Positions 27,460-41,155 are shown, counted from the stretch's first letter. The stretch is DNA of 64,000 nt from an uncultured Bacteroidales bacterium (GCA_934680015.1 CAKUSP010000002.1:62001-126000), one strand, 5' to 3'. Translations and numbers: made by a program. The notes: generated from the sequence alone by a model not told the origin.

Positions 27460-28095
27460 GGCCAATCTGTGATAGTATTCTGTATTCCCCTTAGTAAATC
27501 TTTTATCGGCTGCTCCTATGAGTATGGGGTGGCCGAATTTTTTTAATATTTCGAGATTCTGGATTATCTCTATGTTTTGAGCCTCTGTTTTTGCAAATCC
27601 TAGACCTGGGTCCAATATCCAGTCCGTTATTCCTTTTTCGCTTGCTTTTTTCTCGAATTCTTCAAAATAGTCGCATAGAGTTTGCATTATTGGCCTACTT
27701 GTTATGGTAAGCGCATCCATTGTGCGTGGATTACCCCTTTTGTGCATGGCTATATATGGAAGGGCCAATTCTCCTACGACCGTAAGCATCTGTGGGTCGT
27801 CTTCTCCTGCTGATATATCATTTACTATGAAGTTCCCTATACGTTTGTAGACCTTACGGACTATATTTGACCTTGTTGTGTCTATTGAGAGTTGCTTGTC
27901 GCTATGCCAATTATCCAAGAATGGTTTTAGTCTTCTCCATTCTTCCTCTTCACTGACATCTTGGGCTCCAGGGCGTGTGGAAACTGCTCCAACATCCACT
28001 ATGTCGGCGGAACTTTCTAGAATGGAATAGTTATAGCGACTCTTTTCGAAAAAAGAATCTGGAGTTAGATTAATTATGCCCATTATCTTTACCAT
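27364..28095 (-). CDS. folP: Dihydropteroate synthase (compact form)
   Basis: 243 residues, shorter than the usual 265-285. MGIINLTPDSFF, DVGAVSTRPGA, NDISAG, MHKRGNP, DPGLGFAKT and ILRVHDV identify the family; it condenses p-aminobenzoate with the pterin pyrophosphate in folate synthesis. Two features are odd. Only about 20 residues separate NLTPDSF from DVGAVSTRPG, about a dozen fewer than usual, and the conserved SRK near the C-terminus reads ADK, keeping only the lysine. The last 96 bp overlap the CPBP gene on the other strand. Confidence 0.88.
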   Translation of the reverse strand: MVKIMGIINLTPDSFFEKSRYNYSILESSADIVDVGAVSTRPGAQDVSEEEEWRRLKPFLDNWHSDKQLSIDTTRSNIVRKVYKRIGNFIVNDISAGEDDPQMLTVVGELALPYIAMHKRGNPRTMDALTITSRPIMQTLCDYFEEFEKKASEKGITDWILDPGLGFAKTEAQNIEIIQNLEILKKFGHPILIGAADKRFTKGNTEYYHRLALEHGADILRVHDVQAANLTYAQYQSDCKKDK

Positions 28096-28318
28096 AGCAC
28101 ATGATTTTAGTTTCGGATTTACCTTTTTAAATAACCTAAAGCTGTTTTTTTATAAAACCTTCAAAAATAACCTGCATCATCATTTTCCTTATTAATCGGC
28201 TATCTCTATTACACACCTTCTTTCAACGTCGAAACTGCCTAGAAAAATCCTTATAATTAAGTTTGGGAACCATTTCAAAACAGTTTAGTAATCCTTAAAA
28301 AATAACTTGATAATCTTT

Positions 28319-28395
28319 GTGTGCCTTTTCGGTCTATATCCATTTCCCCATCTGTCGTGTACCCCGGTACACTTCTTCTTTGAAAACGAATCTAT
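28319..28395 (-). other. Conserved non-coding element, copy 1 (possible structured RNA leader)
   Basis: This stretch resembles 52616-52693. Read on the minus strand, both copies have a short TTC/GAA hairpin, then AAGTGTAC-loop-GTAYAC, then ATAGAyCGAA and GCACAC in the same order. In this copy the second hairpin is the perfect 28357-28372 palindrome. A TATATTTG box lies upstream in both copies (here 28480-28487). Orientation is inferred from those boxes and from the gene downstream of copy 2. Confidence 0.5.
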
Positions 28396-28522
28396 CCTCG
28401 AAAATCTACTATAAATCTTTACCAACTTATTTTTTAACGCTTACTTAAATTTTAAGTTTCTATATTTTCTAATTATGGGCAAATATAGTAGAGAAAATTG
28501 TTTTTTTGTGTTCCATAATTGT

Positions 28523-28530
28523 TATTTTTG
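28523..28530 (+). promoter_or_regulatory. Promoter -7 box of tmk
   Basis: TATTTTTG matches TAnnTTTG and ends 5 nt before the ATG at 28536. Confidence 0.55.
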
Positions 28531-28535
28531 CAAGT

Positions 28536-29213
28536 ATGCTGATAGTATTGGAAGGGCTTGATGGGGCTGGAAAGTCCACTCAAGTAAATAAATTAAAAGA
28601 TTATTTGTCAAAAAAGACAGGGCGACTGGAATATCTGCATTTTCCACGTTATGACTCTGATATTTATGGGGATTTGATATCTAGGTTTTTACGTGGTGAA
28701 TTCGGGTCTAACGATAAAGTGCATCCACAACTAGTGGCTTTGCTCTTTGCAGAAGATAGGCATAGTGCGGTGCCTCAAATCAGAGCTTATCTTGCCGAAG
28801 GAAAGACAGTGCTTCTTGATAGATATGTCTACTCAAATATCGCTTATCAATGTGCGAAAAGTTCGTCAAAGGAAGACGCGGAGCGTTTGCGTAAGTGGAT
28901 ATTGAACACTGAATTCGATGCTTTCGGGGAGCCAAGGCCAGATTTGAACATATTTTTAGATGTCCCTATTGGCTTTGTAGAAAGAAATTTAGAATCAAAC
29001 AGGGTCGGCTCTGATAGAAATTATCTTTCAGGGGAGAGGGATATTCATGAGGCATCCATAGATTTTCAAAAAAAAGTTCGAGATATGTATTTGCGCCAGG
29101 CAGAAGAAGATCCTTCTTTGCAGGTACTTGAATGCTCGGATGCAGATGGCAAAATGCTGGATAAGGAAATAATATTTTCTAAGATAAGAAAATTAGTAGA
29201 TGAGGTTTTATAG
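28536..29213 (+). CDS. tmk: Thymidylate kinase
   Basis: 225 residues. The P-loop LEGLDGAGKST (5-15) is at the N-terminus and DRYVYSNIAYQ is the DRY-type substrate loop. It phosphorylates dTMP to dTDP. With the dCMP deaminase at 8.7 kb it belongs to the thymidylate supply. A longer frame from 28506 is rejected because the promoter box at 28523-28530 lies inside it. It overlaps the next gene by 14 bp. Confidence 0.95.
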   Translation: MLIVLEGLDGAGKSTQVNKLKDYLSKKTGRLEYLHFPRYDSDIYGDLISRFLRGEFGSNDKVHPQLVALLFAEDRHSAVPQIRAYLAEGKTVLLDRYVYSNIAYQCAKSSSKEDAERLRKWILNTEFDAFGEPRPDLNIFLDVPIGFVERNLESNRVGSDRNYLSGERDIHEASIDFQKKVRDMYLRQAEEDPSLQVLECSDADGKMLDKEIIFSKIRKLVDEVL

Positions 29214-30210
29214 TTTCACGAAACGTTTGTGTGCTTTTATCCTAGGCGCAGTCTTTCTAGTGGGAGGGTTATTTAAATTAATGGATCCTATTGGTAGCGC
29301 CTTGGTGATGGAATCGTATTTTTCTTTTTTGCATCTTGGATTTTTACGTACTTTCTCAACAGAGATAGCCTTAGCATTTAATCTGCTTGAATGCTTCGTC
29401 GGTGTATCACTTGTAAGTGGAATTTGGGTGAGGGTGATGCGTAATATTACATTGGCCTTGTTATCCATTTTCACGATTCTAACTCTGCTGCTTTTGCTTT
29501 TCAATCCAGATATGGATTGTGGGTGTTTTGGGGAAGTGGTGCATCTTACTCATTTGCAGAGCTTTTTAAAGAATGTTATCTTGTTTATATTATGGGGGAT
29601 AGCATTTTTACCTTATGTCCGCCAGCATCATCGCCCGCTTTACCGTAAAATTGTAAGTGGACTAGTAGGCGTTATGATCTTGACTTTTGCTGGTTATTCT
29701 TTTATGAGGCTTCCACTTTTGGATTTGACAGAATTACACACGGGAAAAGAATTAGCCGAAGGTGACATTAGTCTTATGAATGATTCTGGTGAATATTCGG
29801 ATGCTCTTCTTTTGAATGGGAAGGTGGCTCTGGTTTCAATTTATAATCCAGCAAGGGCTAATTGTCAAGTGATAGATAAGATTAGAAGGCAGGCTAGACA
29901 CGCTGGGTTACGCACTGTAGTGGCAATGTCGGGGGATATGTCCAGGCAGGAAGACTGTTCGATATCTACTTACTTGGCGGATAGAAAAGCTCTTATGTCT
30001 GTTAATCGTGCTAATATGGGAGTGACTTTTATCTCTGCAGGACAGATAGCCCAAAAATGGACACCAAAAGAGTTTTTGTCTCTTAGTGATAGTGAGCTTA
30101 AAAAAGTGGTTGAAACCGATCCTTCCGAACTTGTACTAGATGAAACTTTATCTGGGAGGCGTCGTTTTGGACTGATTGCTTTAGTCTTTTTTGTGTTTTT
30201 GTTAATTTGA
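29200..30210 (+). CDS. DoxX/MauE-like membrane protein (BT_3928 family)
   Basis: 336 residues. Four helices in the first 150 residues (near 10-30, 45-75, 80-100 and 122-140) carry the DoxX/MauE-like pattern FILGAVFLVGGLFKLMDPIG and a DCGCFG cysteine pair. After a fifth helix (about 149-167) comes a soluble domain of about 140 residues with a thioredoxin-like outline but no clear CxxC, and a final membrane helix at 324-336. The combination suggests membrane redox work such as electron supply to a partner; function is unproven. It is translationally coupled to tmk. Confidence 0.75.
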   Translation: MRFYSFTKRLCAFILGAVFLVGGLFKLMDPIGSALVMESYFSFLHLGFLRTFSTEIALAFNLLECFVGVSLVSGIWVRVMRNITLALLSIFTILTLLLLLFNPDMDCGCFGEVVHLTHLQSFLKNVILFILWGIAFLPYVRQHHRPLYRKIVSGLVGVMILTFAGYSFMRLPLLDLTELHTGKELAEGDISLMNDSGEYSDALLLNGKVALVSIYNPARANCQVIDKIRRQARHAGLRTVVAMSGDMSRQEDCSISTYLADRKALMSVNRANMGVTFISAGQIAQKWTPKEFLSLSDSELKKVVETDPSELVLDETLSGRRRFGLIALVFFVFLLI

Positions 30211-30211
30211 T

Positions 30212-30242
30212 TTTGCAAAAATAAAATTAATTCTTATCTTTG
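30212..30242 (+). promoter_or_regulatory. Promoter of initiator tRNA-Met
   Basis: TTTG at 30212-30215 and TATCTTTG at 30235-30242 are separated by exactly 19 nt, a full Bacteroidota consensus promoter. The tRNA starts 11 nt later. Confidence 0.8.
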
Positions 30243-30252
30243 CATTCCACAT

Positions 30253-30325
30253 CGCGGGGTAGAGCAGTTGGTAGCTCGTCGGGCTCATAACCCGGAGGCC
30301 GGAGGTTCGAGTCCTTCCCCCGCTA
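30253..30325 (+). tRNA. Initiator tRNA-Met (CAU)
   Basis: The cloverleaf is complete. The initiator marks are visible: position 1 (C) does not pair with position 72 (T), the D-stem has an A-T pair at 11-24, and the anticodon stem carries three G-C pairs (GGG and CCC) next to the CAT loop. CCA is not encoded; the sequence continues CTAAG after A73. Confidence 0.93.
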
Positions 30326-30389
30326 CTAAGACGGATGTTGCGCAATCAGCATCCGCTTTTTTTGTTTATAATCAACGATTATAGTGGTA

Positions 30390-30454
30390 TGATATATCGA
30401 AAGAAAAAGGGCTTAACTAATTTTTAGTTAAGCCCTTTTTCTTTCGATATATCA
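30390..30454. terminator. 31-bp perfect palindrome, bidirectional terminator
   Basis: Arms 30390-30420 and 30424-30454 are perfect complements over 31 bp with a 3-nt loop. The GGGCTTAACT core is flanked by A and T runs, so it can end transcription from the tRNA on the plus strand and from the lipoprotein gene ending at 30463 on the minus strand. Confidence 0.8.
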
Positions 30455-30462
30455 GTTTGATT

Positions 30463-31845
30463 TTAGATTTCTTGGAGTTTGAACAGAGCCACATCTGCAC
30501 ATTCGTCGGCGTCTGTTTCAGGCGCTCTTACTCCGAAGTAACCTTTATTCTTGAAGTAAGTAATTTCCCCAAAACGTCCAGTAGGTTCACCCCCAAGCAT
30601 GAACTCTTTAGTTTTAAATGTCGCTTTTCCATCTGTTACGCTAATGGTCCACCAACTATTTTCTTGGCTAGCATAGTTTTTTTCGTTTTCAAACCAGAAT
30701 AATCCTATATATCCTACATTTTCTGACACATTAGAAGGAGATTGTACATAGCATGTTTTCCCGAGAGCTTCGAATTTAAGTGCAAACTTACCTTCATGCT
30801 CGTTGCTAGAAACAAAGGTAATGGCATATTTTTCTGTATCCTCAGTCTTCTTTATATTTCCGTTTTCATCTAAGGTAACCGAAGTGGCTTTCAAATAGTC
30901 ATTATAATTTTTATATGCTACATAATATTCAGTATCAGATTTCTTTGAAGCTAAAATGTATTTAGCATCAGCTGATAGTTCATCTGATGATTTTACTAAT
31001 ACAAAGCACTTTTCTTTAGGCGCAACATAATCTGGCAAAGTCAGATTAATCCTAAACAGACCTCTATCTTGTGCGCTTAAATCCATTTTGCCATCAGTGA
31101 AGGAATAGGTGCTCAATTCTGTCTCAACATCCATCTTTACGCCAGTATAATTTCCTTTTGCCACTACCATATAGATGTATTTGAAATTCCTTAGTTCAGG
31201 ATTATCTGTAATGTTAACCTTTAATGTATTTGAAGTGCCTTTGAATGAGTATCCGTTATTTTCGGAAGGCGAAACATGGAAACTTCCTATGCAGGCCTGC
31301 TCCGTTGTAAGAGTGATAGCTTTGAGCCTTTCGCCTGCATGGCCAGTGCTGTCTATGGCTATTCTAATTACAGATCCAAGCGGACGATAAGAGGCGCTAA
31401 TCTCGTTTTTTTCTGGAACACTGAACAAAGCGACCATTGGTAAAGATCTTCCATTGAATTCTTCTTTGCTAGAAACGCTAAATTCATTTTCCATATTTAA
31501 TGTAAACTCGCTTGCTCCTAAGGCCAAGGTTTTGCTCGGATAAACTACGAGCATTTGGTTTTCTTTTGTCGCAGAAGCTGATATAGATGCAGTAAAGCAA
31601 TCGTCCTTGACTGTAGCACTTTGAAAGCCATAGTCATTTAGACCTTCAGTGTCATTTGTTATATACATGACATTGTCGCCTTCTGACCATACGAGGTGGG
31701 AGACGTCGCCTTCATATTCAATGGATGTTTTAGTAAGTTTACTTGAGATAACTATTTCTCTAGTGCCATTGAATGCTAATTTTTCTTCGTTTTGGCAGCC
31801 CAAAGCTATGACTGATAGCAAGGCCAAACTATATATCTTTTTCAT
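30463..31845 (-). CDS. Fimbrillin-like lipoprotein
   Basis: 460 residues from ATG 31845. The lipobox ALGC places the lipid-bearing cysteine near residue 17, followed by QNEEK, an acidic stretch like the Bacteroidota surface-export signal. Residues about 25-290 resemble the Mfa2/fimbrillin-like adhesin fold (YRPLGSVIRIAIDS is typical), and a separate C-terminal region (about 290-460) contains a repeated beta pattern. It is probably an outer-membrane surface lipoprotein, possibly part of a fimbria or glycan-binding system. An in-frame start at 31869 would lie inside the upstream gene and place the lipobox too deep. Confidence 0.72.
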   Translation of the reverse strand: MKKIYSLALLSVIALGCQNEEKLAFNGTREIVISSKLTKTSIEYEGDVSHLVWSEGDNVMYITNDTEGLNDYGFQSATVKDDCFTASISASATKENQMLVVYPSKTLALGASEFTLNMENEFSVSSKEEFNGRSLPMVALFSVPEKNEISASYRPLGSVIRIAIDSTGHAGERLKAITLTTEQACIGSFHVSPSENNGYSFKGTSNTLKVNITDNPELRNFKYIYMVVAKGNYTGVKMDVETELSTYSFTDGKMDLSAQDRGLFRINLTLPDYVAPKEKCFVLVKSSDELSADAKYILASKKSDTEYYVAYKNYNDYLKATSVTLDENGNIKKTEDTEKYAITFVSSNEHEGKFALKFEALGKTCYVQSPSNVSENVGYIGLFWFENEKNYASQENSWWTISVTDGKATFKTKEFMLGGEPTGRFGEITYFKNKGYFGVRAPETDADECADVALFKLQEI

Positions 31846-31859
31846 ATCAAATTCTTTAA

Positions 31860-33923
31860 CTATTTCCATGGATTAACATCATCATCTCCCCAATTATCAC
31901 CACCACCTACATTATCATAATCAGAAGGGTCTTTTTCGTAAATAATGGTAGTCTCATCATAATCGAGAGAACTGTAATTGGCCCCTTTCTGTATATAAAT
32001 TTCTTTTAGTTGAGGGTTGGTTCCAGCGAAGAGGAAGGACATATTGGCATTATTACTAAAGTCAAGAGTGGTCATGCTATTTTGACGACAGTCTACATAT
32101 CGCAACGCAGTGCACTCGTAAAATGATAAATAGGCCAATTGGTTATTCGGAATATGTAACTCGTCTATAGCTTTACATCCACGAAGGTCAAGCCTTGTTA
32201 ATTTATTGTTTTGGAACTCGCACACTGTCATCTTGTCGAGACCTCGAACTTTAAGATCTGTGAGAGCGTTATTTCCTAAAAATACTTCTGTAAGTTCAGG
32301 ACATGAGCGGAGATCAAGGGCAGAAAGGCTATTGCGTGAAGCATCAAGAGAATTGAGTAATGTCATCTCGCCGAGCTTTAATTCGCTTATTCCGTTTTCT
32401 TTACAGTCGAGAAAATATAGAGATGATGCACAAGGTGTTACATCTAGACTGGTAAGGGCATTTTCATAGATTGCGAGACTTCCAAGTTTGGTATTGGTGC
32501 TTAAATCTATGTTTTTAAGTTTGTTGTTATATAAATACAACTTAGATAAATCTGTACACCCTGTTAAATTAACAGACTCAAGCTCGTTATATTCAGCTTT
32601 TAAAACTTGCAGTTGTTTACAAGGTGACACATCCAGTGTAGTTAATTTATTCTCTTGAAGATTTAACTCTACCACCTTAGTATTATTTGACAAGTCGATA
32701 GAACTTAATCCTCCTGTGTATCCTAAATTGAGTTTAACTAATTCAGGGTTGTTGCTTAGATCGATTTCGGTTATTCCTGTTTCATATAGGTTTAGTTCTG
32801 TTAGAGATGAACATGAACTTAGAGAAATTGATTTTAAATCAGGATTTCTGTATGCAATCAATTGCACGAGTTTTGTGCATCCGGCTACATTTAAACCTGT
32901 GAGTTCGGCCTCCCATGCTCCAAGGTATGTGAGTTCGGAGCAATGGCTAAAGTCTAATGCAGTGTTAAGATGGTTCGTCCGAATGCTTGCTAATCGCAAT
33001 TTCTTGCAGTTAGAGACATTGATCCATGTGAGCGCATTATATGACGCATCCAATTCTTCTAGTTCGGCACAATCTGCAAGATCCAAAATTACTATTGCGT
33101 TATCTTGAAGTTTAAGATATTTGAGTGCGGTGCATCCTTTAAGGTTTATTTCCTTTAAAGGGAAAACAAAGTCTAAGGTTTGGGCATCAGAATAATAATT
33201 ATCGTTGGCGACTAAAGTAACCAGGGCAGAGCATCCGCTGACATCTAGTTTTGAATATAGATTGTGATCGGCATTTAATTCTTTAAGGTTCGAAAGTCCG
33301 CTAAGGTTTAATTCGCCTTCAATAGAGTTGTAACGACAATTTAATACTTCTAGCGATTTGAAAAATTGTATTCCATCGAGAGAAGTTATATTCATCTCAG
33401 CACATGAAATCTCTTTCACTGCAAGAGCTTCTTCTTTGGATAATTTTCCATCGGAATTGGTGTCGAAATTATCTAGGCAATATTTGCGGAAATTTTCGTC
33501 TTTAACATATACAAAGTCGCTATTTTGAGAGTTCCTTGCATATTGTAATAGGACAAAGGTCTGTTCAGAATCCCCACATAGGAGCTTAAATACTCCAACC
33601 CTATCTGCCGCGTCATCACTATTATTTTCCTTGATGGTTAAAACTAGGGAAATGTCATCTCCAGCCTGTCCGTATTCTGGGCTGATATTATACCAAGAGT
33701 CATCATTGCCCGCTTCAGTCTCTTTTTGTGTCATCCAAATATCCTTTGCAGAGAAGATAATCTCTTCTGTGGTTTCATCCGACTCAAATTCGAAACTAAA
33801 AATCTGGCCTTCTGCGAAAGTTAATGATTGTTCTTTCTCTGGCTCAGGCTTAACTTTATCTTCGCACCCTGCTAGACAGAGTAGGAAAGAAGAAAGTAGC
33901 AAAAATGTTCTAAACTTTTTCAT
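31860..33923 (-). CDS. Surface lipoprotein with BACON-like, EF-hand and leucine-rich repeat domains
   Basis: 687 residues. Lipobox LAGC puts the cysteine at 20, followed by acidic EDK. Residues about 32-130 form a BACON-like domain. A canonical EF-hand loop lies at 154-165: Asp154, Asn156, Asp158, Lys160, Ser162 and Glu165. From about 170 to 660 there are roughly 21-residue leucine-rich repeats of the bacterial type (LKELNADHN, LVKLNLGYTG, LEVLNCRYN). An acidic tail ends in NPWK. LRR lipoproteins of this sort often mediate adhesion or binding of host or dietary protein. It is the first gene of a two-gene unit with the fimbrillin-like protein, 14 bp apart. Confidence 0.8.
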   Translation of the reverse strand: MKKFRTFLLLSSFLLCLAGCEDKVKPEPEKEQSLTFAEGQIFSFEFESDETTEEIIFSAKDIWMTQKETEAGNDDSWYNISPEYGQAGDDISLVLTIKENNSDDAADRVGVFKLLCGDSEQTFVLLQYARNSQNSDFVYVKDENFRKYCLDNFDTNSDGKLSKEEALAVKEISCAEMNITSLDGIQFFKSLEVLNCRYNSIEGELNLSGLSNLKELNADHNLYSKLDVSGCSALVTLVANDNYYSDAQTLDFVFPLKEINLKGCTALKYLKLQDNAIVILDLADCAELEELDASYNALTWINVSNCKKLRLASIRTNHLNTALDFSHCSELTYLGAWEAELTGLNVAGCTKLVQLIAYRNPDLKSISLSSCSSLTELNLYETGITEIDLSNNPELVKLNLGYTGGLSSIDLSNNTKVVELNLQENKLTTLDVSPCKQLQVLKAEYNELESVNLTGCTDLSKLYLYNNKLKNIDLSTNTKLGSLAIYENALTSLDVTPCASSLYFLDCKENGISELKLGEMTLLNSLDASRNSLSALDLRSCPELTEVFLGNNALTDLKVRGLDKMTVCEFQNNKLTRLDLRGCKAIDELHIPNNQLAYLSFYECTALRYVDCRQNSMTTLDFSNNANMSFLFAGTNPQLKEIYIQKGANYSSLDYDETTIIYEKDPSDYDNVGGGDNWGDDDVNPWK

Positions 33924-34179
33924 GTAATATTAAATTTAAATAAGCTATCGTTAAAAGGCTATACGGCGCTAACTTTAATAGACTTTCAAGGAAATATGAT
34001 ACTATATAGCGACATAAGTTACTTAATATTTTAACAAAAATAATAAGTAATTTTAATAATCAATATACCCCTAAATGTTAGTACGTAAGGGGAGGACTAA
34101 TAATTTTTAAGCGCTCGAGGCTAGAAAATTATAATTTTAAAGTCATGAGCGAATTTTGGAGTGCATAAATGCGTAATTT
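33924..34179. other. Leader and promoter region of the LRR lipoprotein gene
   Basis: AT-rich DNA with no gene. A minus-strand match to TAnnTTTG (TATTTTTG) lies at 34035-34042, which would give a leader of about 110 nt. An imperfect hairpin occurs at about 34102-34130. Nothing else is supported. Confidence 0.45.
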
Positions 34180-34222
34180 ACCTAAAATACATTCAAAAAA
34201 ATTTTTTGAATGTATTTTAGGT
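34180..34222. terminator. 21-bp perfect palindrome, terminator
   Basis: Arms 34180-34200 and 34202-34222 match perfectly around a single base, with A6/T6 at the centre. It follows the end of the minus-strand gene at 34250 and could also stop plus-strand transcription. Confidence 0.65.
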
Positions 34223-34249
34223 GTGTCATGTATTTATCTTGGAACGCAT

Positions 34250-35425
34250 CTATTCTTTGACACATCGGATGGAATAAGCATCGGCTTTGCTGGCAGATGC
34301 AGTTGGGGATGCACAGATAAGGCTACTTTCACAACTGAAGCTAAGGGCTATTTCCGCTGTTCCTTTGTAGTACGCCTCAGGAGATACAGAGTTAGCCCAA
34401 TATGATCCCCATAGTCCAGCTTTTGACCCCATTAACATGGCATAGGATCCGTCGTAACGAGCCGCAGCAGGAAAGAAGGAGTAACCATCTTTCATGTTAA
34501 AATACCACCCATATTTAAAGTCTGAAATATCGATAGAACCATCGGTATTGATGTCGGCAACATCGAAAGTACTTACATCTTGGCTATACTGCCCATTGGT
34601 CGTAAAGGTTTTGAATACATCAGCTGAAGGAACTTTATATCCGATAGGGCATGGGTCATAGATGGTTTTTGCTTCGCCCCATAGTGAGTCGTTGGATTCA
34701 CTTTCTTTAAGCCAATCTTTCGTGCTTGAGTATTGGGCATAATTTGAAAGGCATACCGTCGGGTGTGCTGTTGCGTACTCGATGGTATTATCTTCGCAAC
34801 TTGTCCATGAACTATGTTCGATGGATATAATTTGCCCTTCAGAATCGAATATAGGGAAGCCTGTTGTGGACACGGTCCCAGTTAGCGTAGGAGATGATGG
34901 GAATGGGTCTTTTCGCCCCCATTGGTATAGAAGGCCATAAACATCAGTATCGGATTCGTCTGATACCTCTGATCTAAGAGCGCCAAGATTCATGCTTTGG
35001 ACGGTATACCCGCTTTTACTTTGCAGTAGGCCAATCTCTTCTTTTGGAGCCCATAGGTGCCAACTCCATATAATATTGCCATCATTATCCAAGGCCCCTA
35101 TCAGGGCATTGCCTTTCGTGCCATCATAAGTGAAATGAATATCAATTCCATCGAATGAGACATTAGCAATCATTCCTTTAGATGATTCCCAAAGTAAAGT
35201 GGCATTCCCCGTGGAAAGCCCTATGACGTTTGTGAGTCCTTCCGTGTAGGATCCATTGCCTTTTATGGTACCATCGAAATGGAACTCGCCAGCTTCTTTG
35301 AGAACATAGCAGTTAGCGGTTGCAGAAGAACTTAAATCGGAGCGGTCTTCTTGAGATGTTGTGTTCTGAGGCGAGCATGATGCTATAAGTCCTAGAACAA
35401 GGAGAACAAAAACAATCTTTTTCAT
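34250..35425 (-). CDS. FISUMP-like lipoprotein
   Basis: 391 residues. Lipobox IASC puts the cysteine at 17. A beta-rich N-terminal half (about 40-130) precedes a FISUMP-like C-terminal half with WHLWAPK, CPIGYKVPSADVF, the GYSFFPAAARYDG segment and the ending AYSIRCVKE. Proteins of this group are secreted or surface-exposed and of unknown function. The gene stands alone and ends in the 34180 palindrome; the amylase operon diverges from it 159 bp away. I see no strong promoter box upstream. Confidence 0.75.
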   Translation of the reverse strand: MKKIVFVLLVLGLIASCSPQNTTSQEDRSDLSSSATANCYVLKEAGEFHFDGTIKGNGSYTEGLTNVIGLSTGNATLLWESSKGMIANVSFDGIDIHFTYDGTKGNALIGALDNDGNIIWSWHLWAPKEEIGLLQSKSGYTVQSMNLGALRSEVSDESDTDVYGLLYQWGRKDPFPSSPTLTGTVSTTGFPIFDSEGQIISIEHSSWTSCEDNTIEYATAHPTVCLSNYAQYSSTKDWLKESESNDSLWGEAKTIYDPCPIGYKVPSADVFKTFTTNGQYSQDVSTFDVADINTDGSIDISDFKYGWYFNMKDGYSFFPAAARYDGSYAMLMGSKAGLWGSYWANSVSPEAYYKGTAEIALSFSCESSLICASPTASASKADAYSIRCVKE

Positions 35426-35555
35426 ACACTACTAATTTTTGAAACGAATATAATAATTTTTTAAAAAAAGTATTCATCTTACAATTTATCCCATTCATCT
35501 ATTGCCTTTGTCTTTTCGAACTTGTGGCTTTGGTCTTCTCACTGCTTTTGGTTAA

Positions 35556-35573
35556 ATTAGCCGAAAAGCTAAT
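35556..35573 (+). promoter_or_regulatory. Small inverted repeat before the amylase gene
   Basis: ATTAGC-cgaaaa-GCTAAT lies 12 nt before the start codon at 35585. It may be an operator half-site pair or a leader hairpin. The usual TAnnTTTG box is absent here, which fits regulated expression, but this is inference. Confidence 0.3.
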
Positions 35574-35584
35574 AACAATTAATC

Positions 35585-40800
<5,216 letters not shown>

Positions 40801-41103
40801 ATGGATAAGTTTGATGTAGAGATATTAAGTGATCAGGTGACGGACGGAGTTCGTCACCTGAGTTTTAAGACATGCGATGCTGTATGTTCTTCTCAGATTG
40901 ATGTGGAGGTTAGCGAAGGGATTATTCGTTCTGTGAATTATACTAAAGGCTGCCATGGCAATACACAAGGAATAGCAGCGTTATGTCGTGGAATGAAAGT
41001 AGAAGATGTGGTAGAAAGGCTTGAAGGAATTAATTGTAAGGGGCGAGGAACCTCCTGCCCAGACCAATTGGCCCGTGCCCTCAAGAAAGTTTTTCCAAAT
41101 TAA
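40801..41103 (+). CDS. TSCPD domain protein (TIGR03905 type)
   Basis: 100 residues. The cysteine pattern GCHGNTQGI and CKGRGTSCPDQLA is the TSCPD signature also found at the C-terminus of some ribonucleotide reductases. A metal- or substrate-binding role is likely; no reaction is known. Its ATG follows the stop of the GH97 gene with no gap, so it must be co-transcribed, although it has no obvious link to glucan breakdown. A tRNA gene with its own promoter follows. Confidence 0.85.
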   Translation: MDKFDVEILSDQVTDGVRHLSFKTCDAVCSSQIDVEVSEGIIRSVNYTKGCHGNTQGIAALCRGMKVEDVVERLEGINCKGRGTSCPDQLARALKKVFPN

Positions 41104-41155
41104 TGACAAATCTAAATCGGTTTATTTTTGTATTTCATAATTAGGATAAAACTGC

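Larger units (their letters stand above)
28096..28535. other. Long intergenic region between folP and tmk
   Basis: About 440 bp with no credible gene. It holds a minus-strand -7 box TATTTTTG at 28162-28169 (66 nt before folP), the conserved element at 28319-28395, a second minus-strand box TATATTTG at 28480-28487, and the tmk promoter at 28523-28530. A weaker, degraded resemblance to the conserved element is visible around 28195-28245. Confidence 0.6.

Noticed and set aside
28240..28350. Short minus-strand peptide of about 22 residues in the folP-tmk gap
   Set aside because: It is very short, has no ribosome-binding signal or known relatives, and lies partly in the conserved element.
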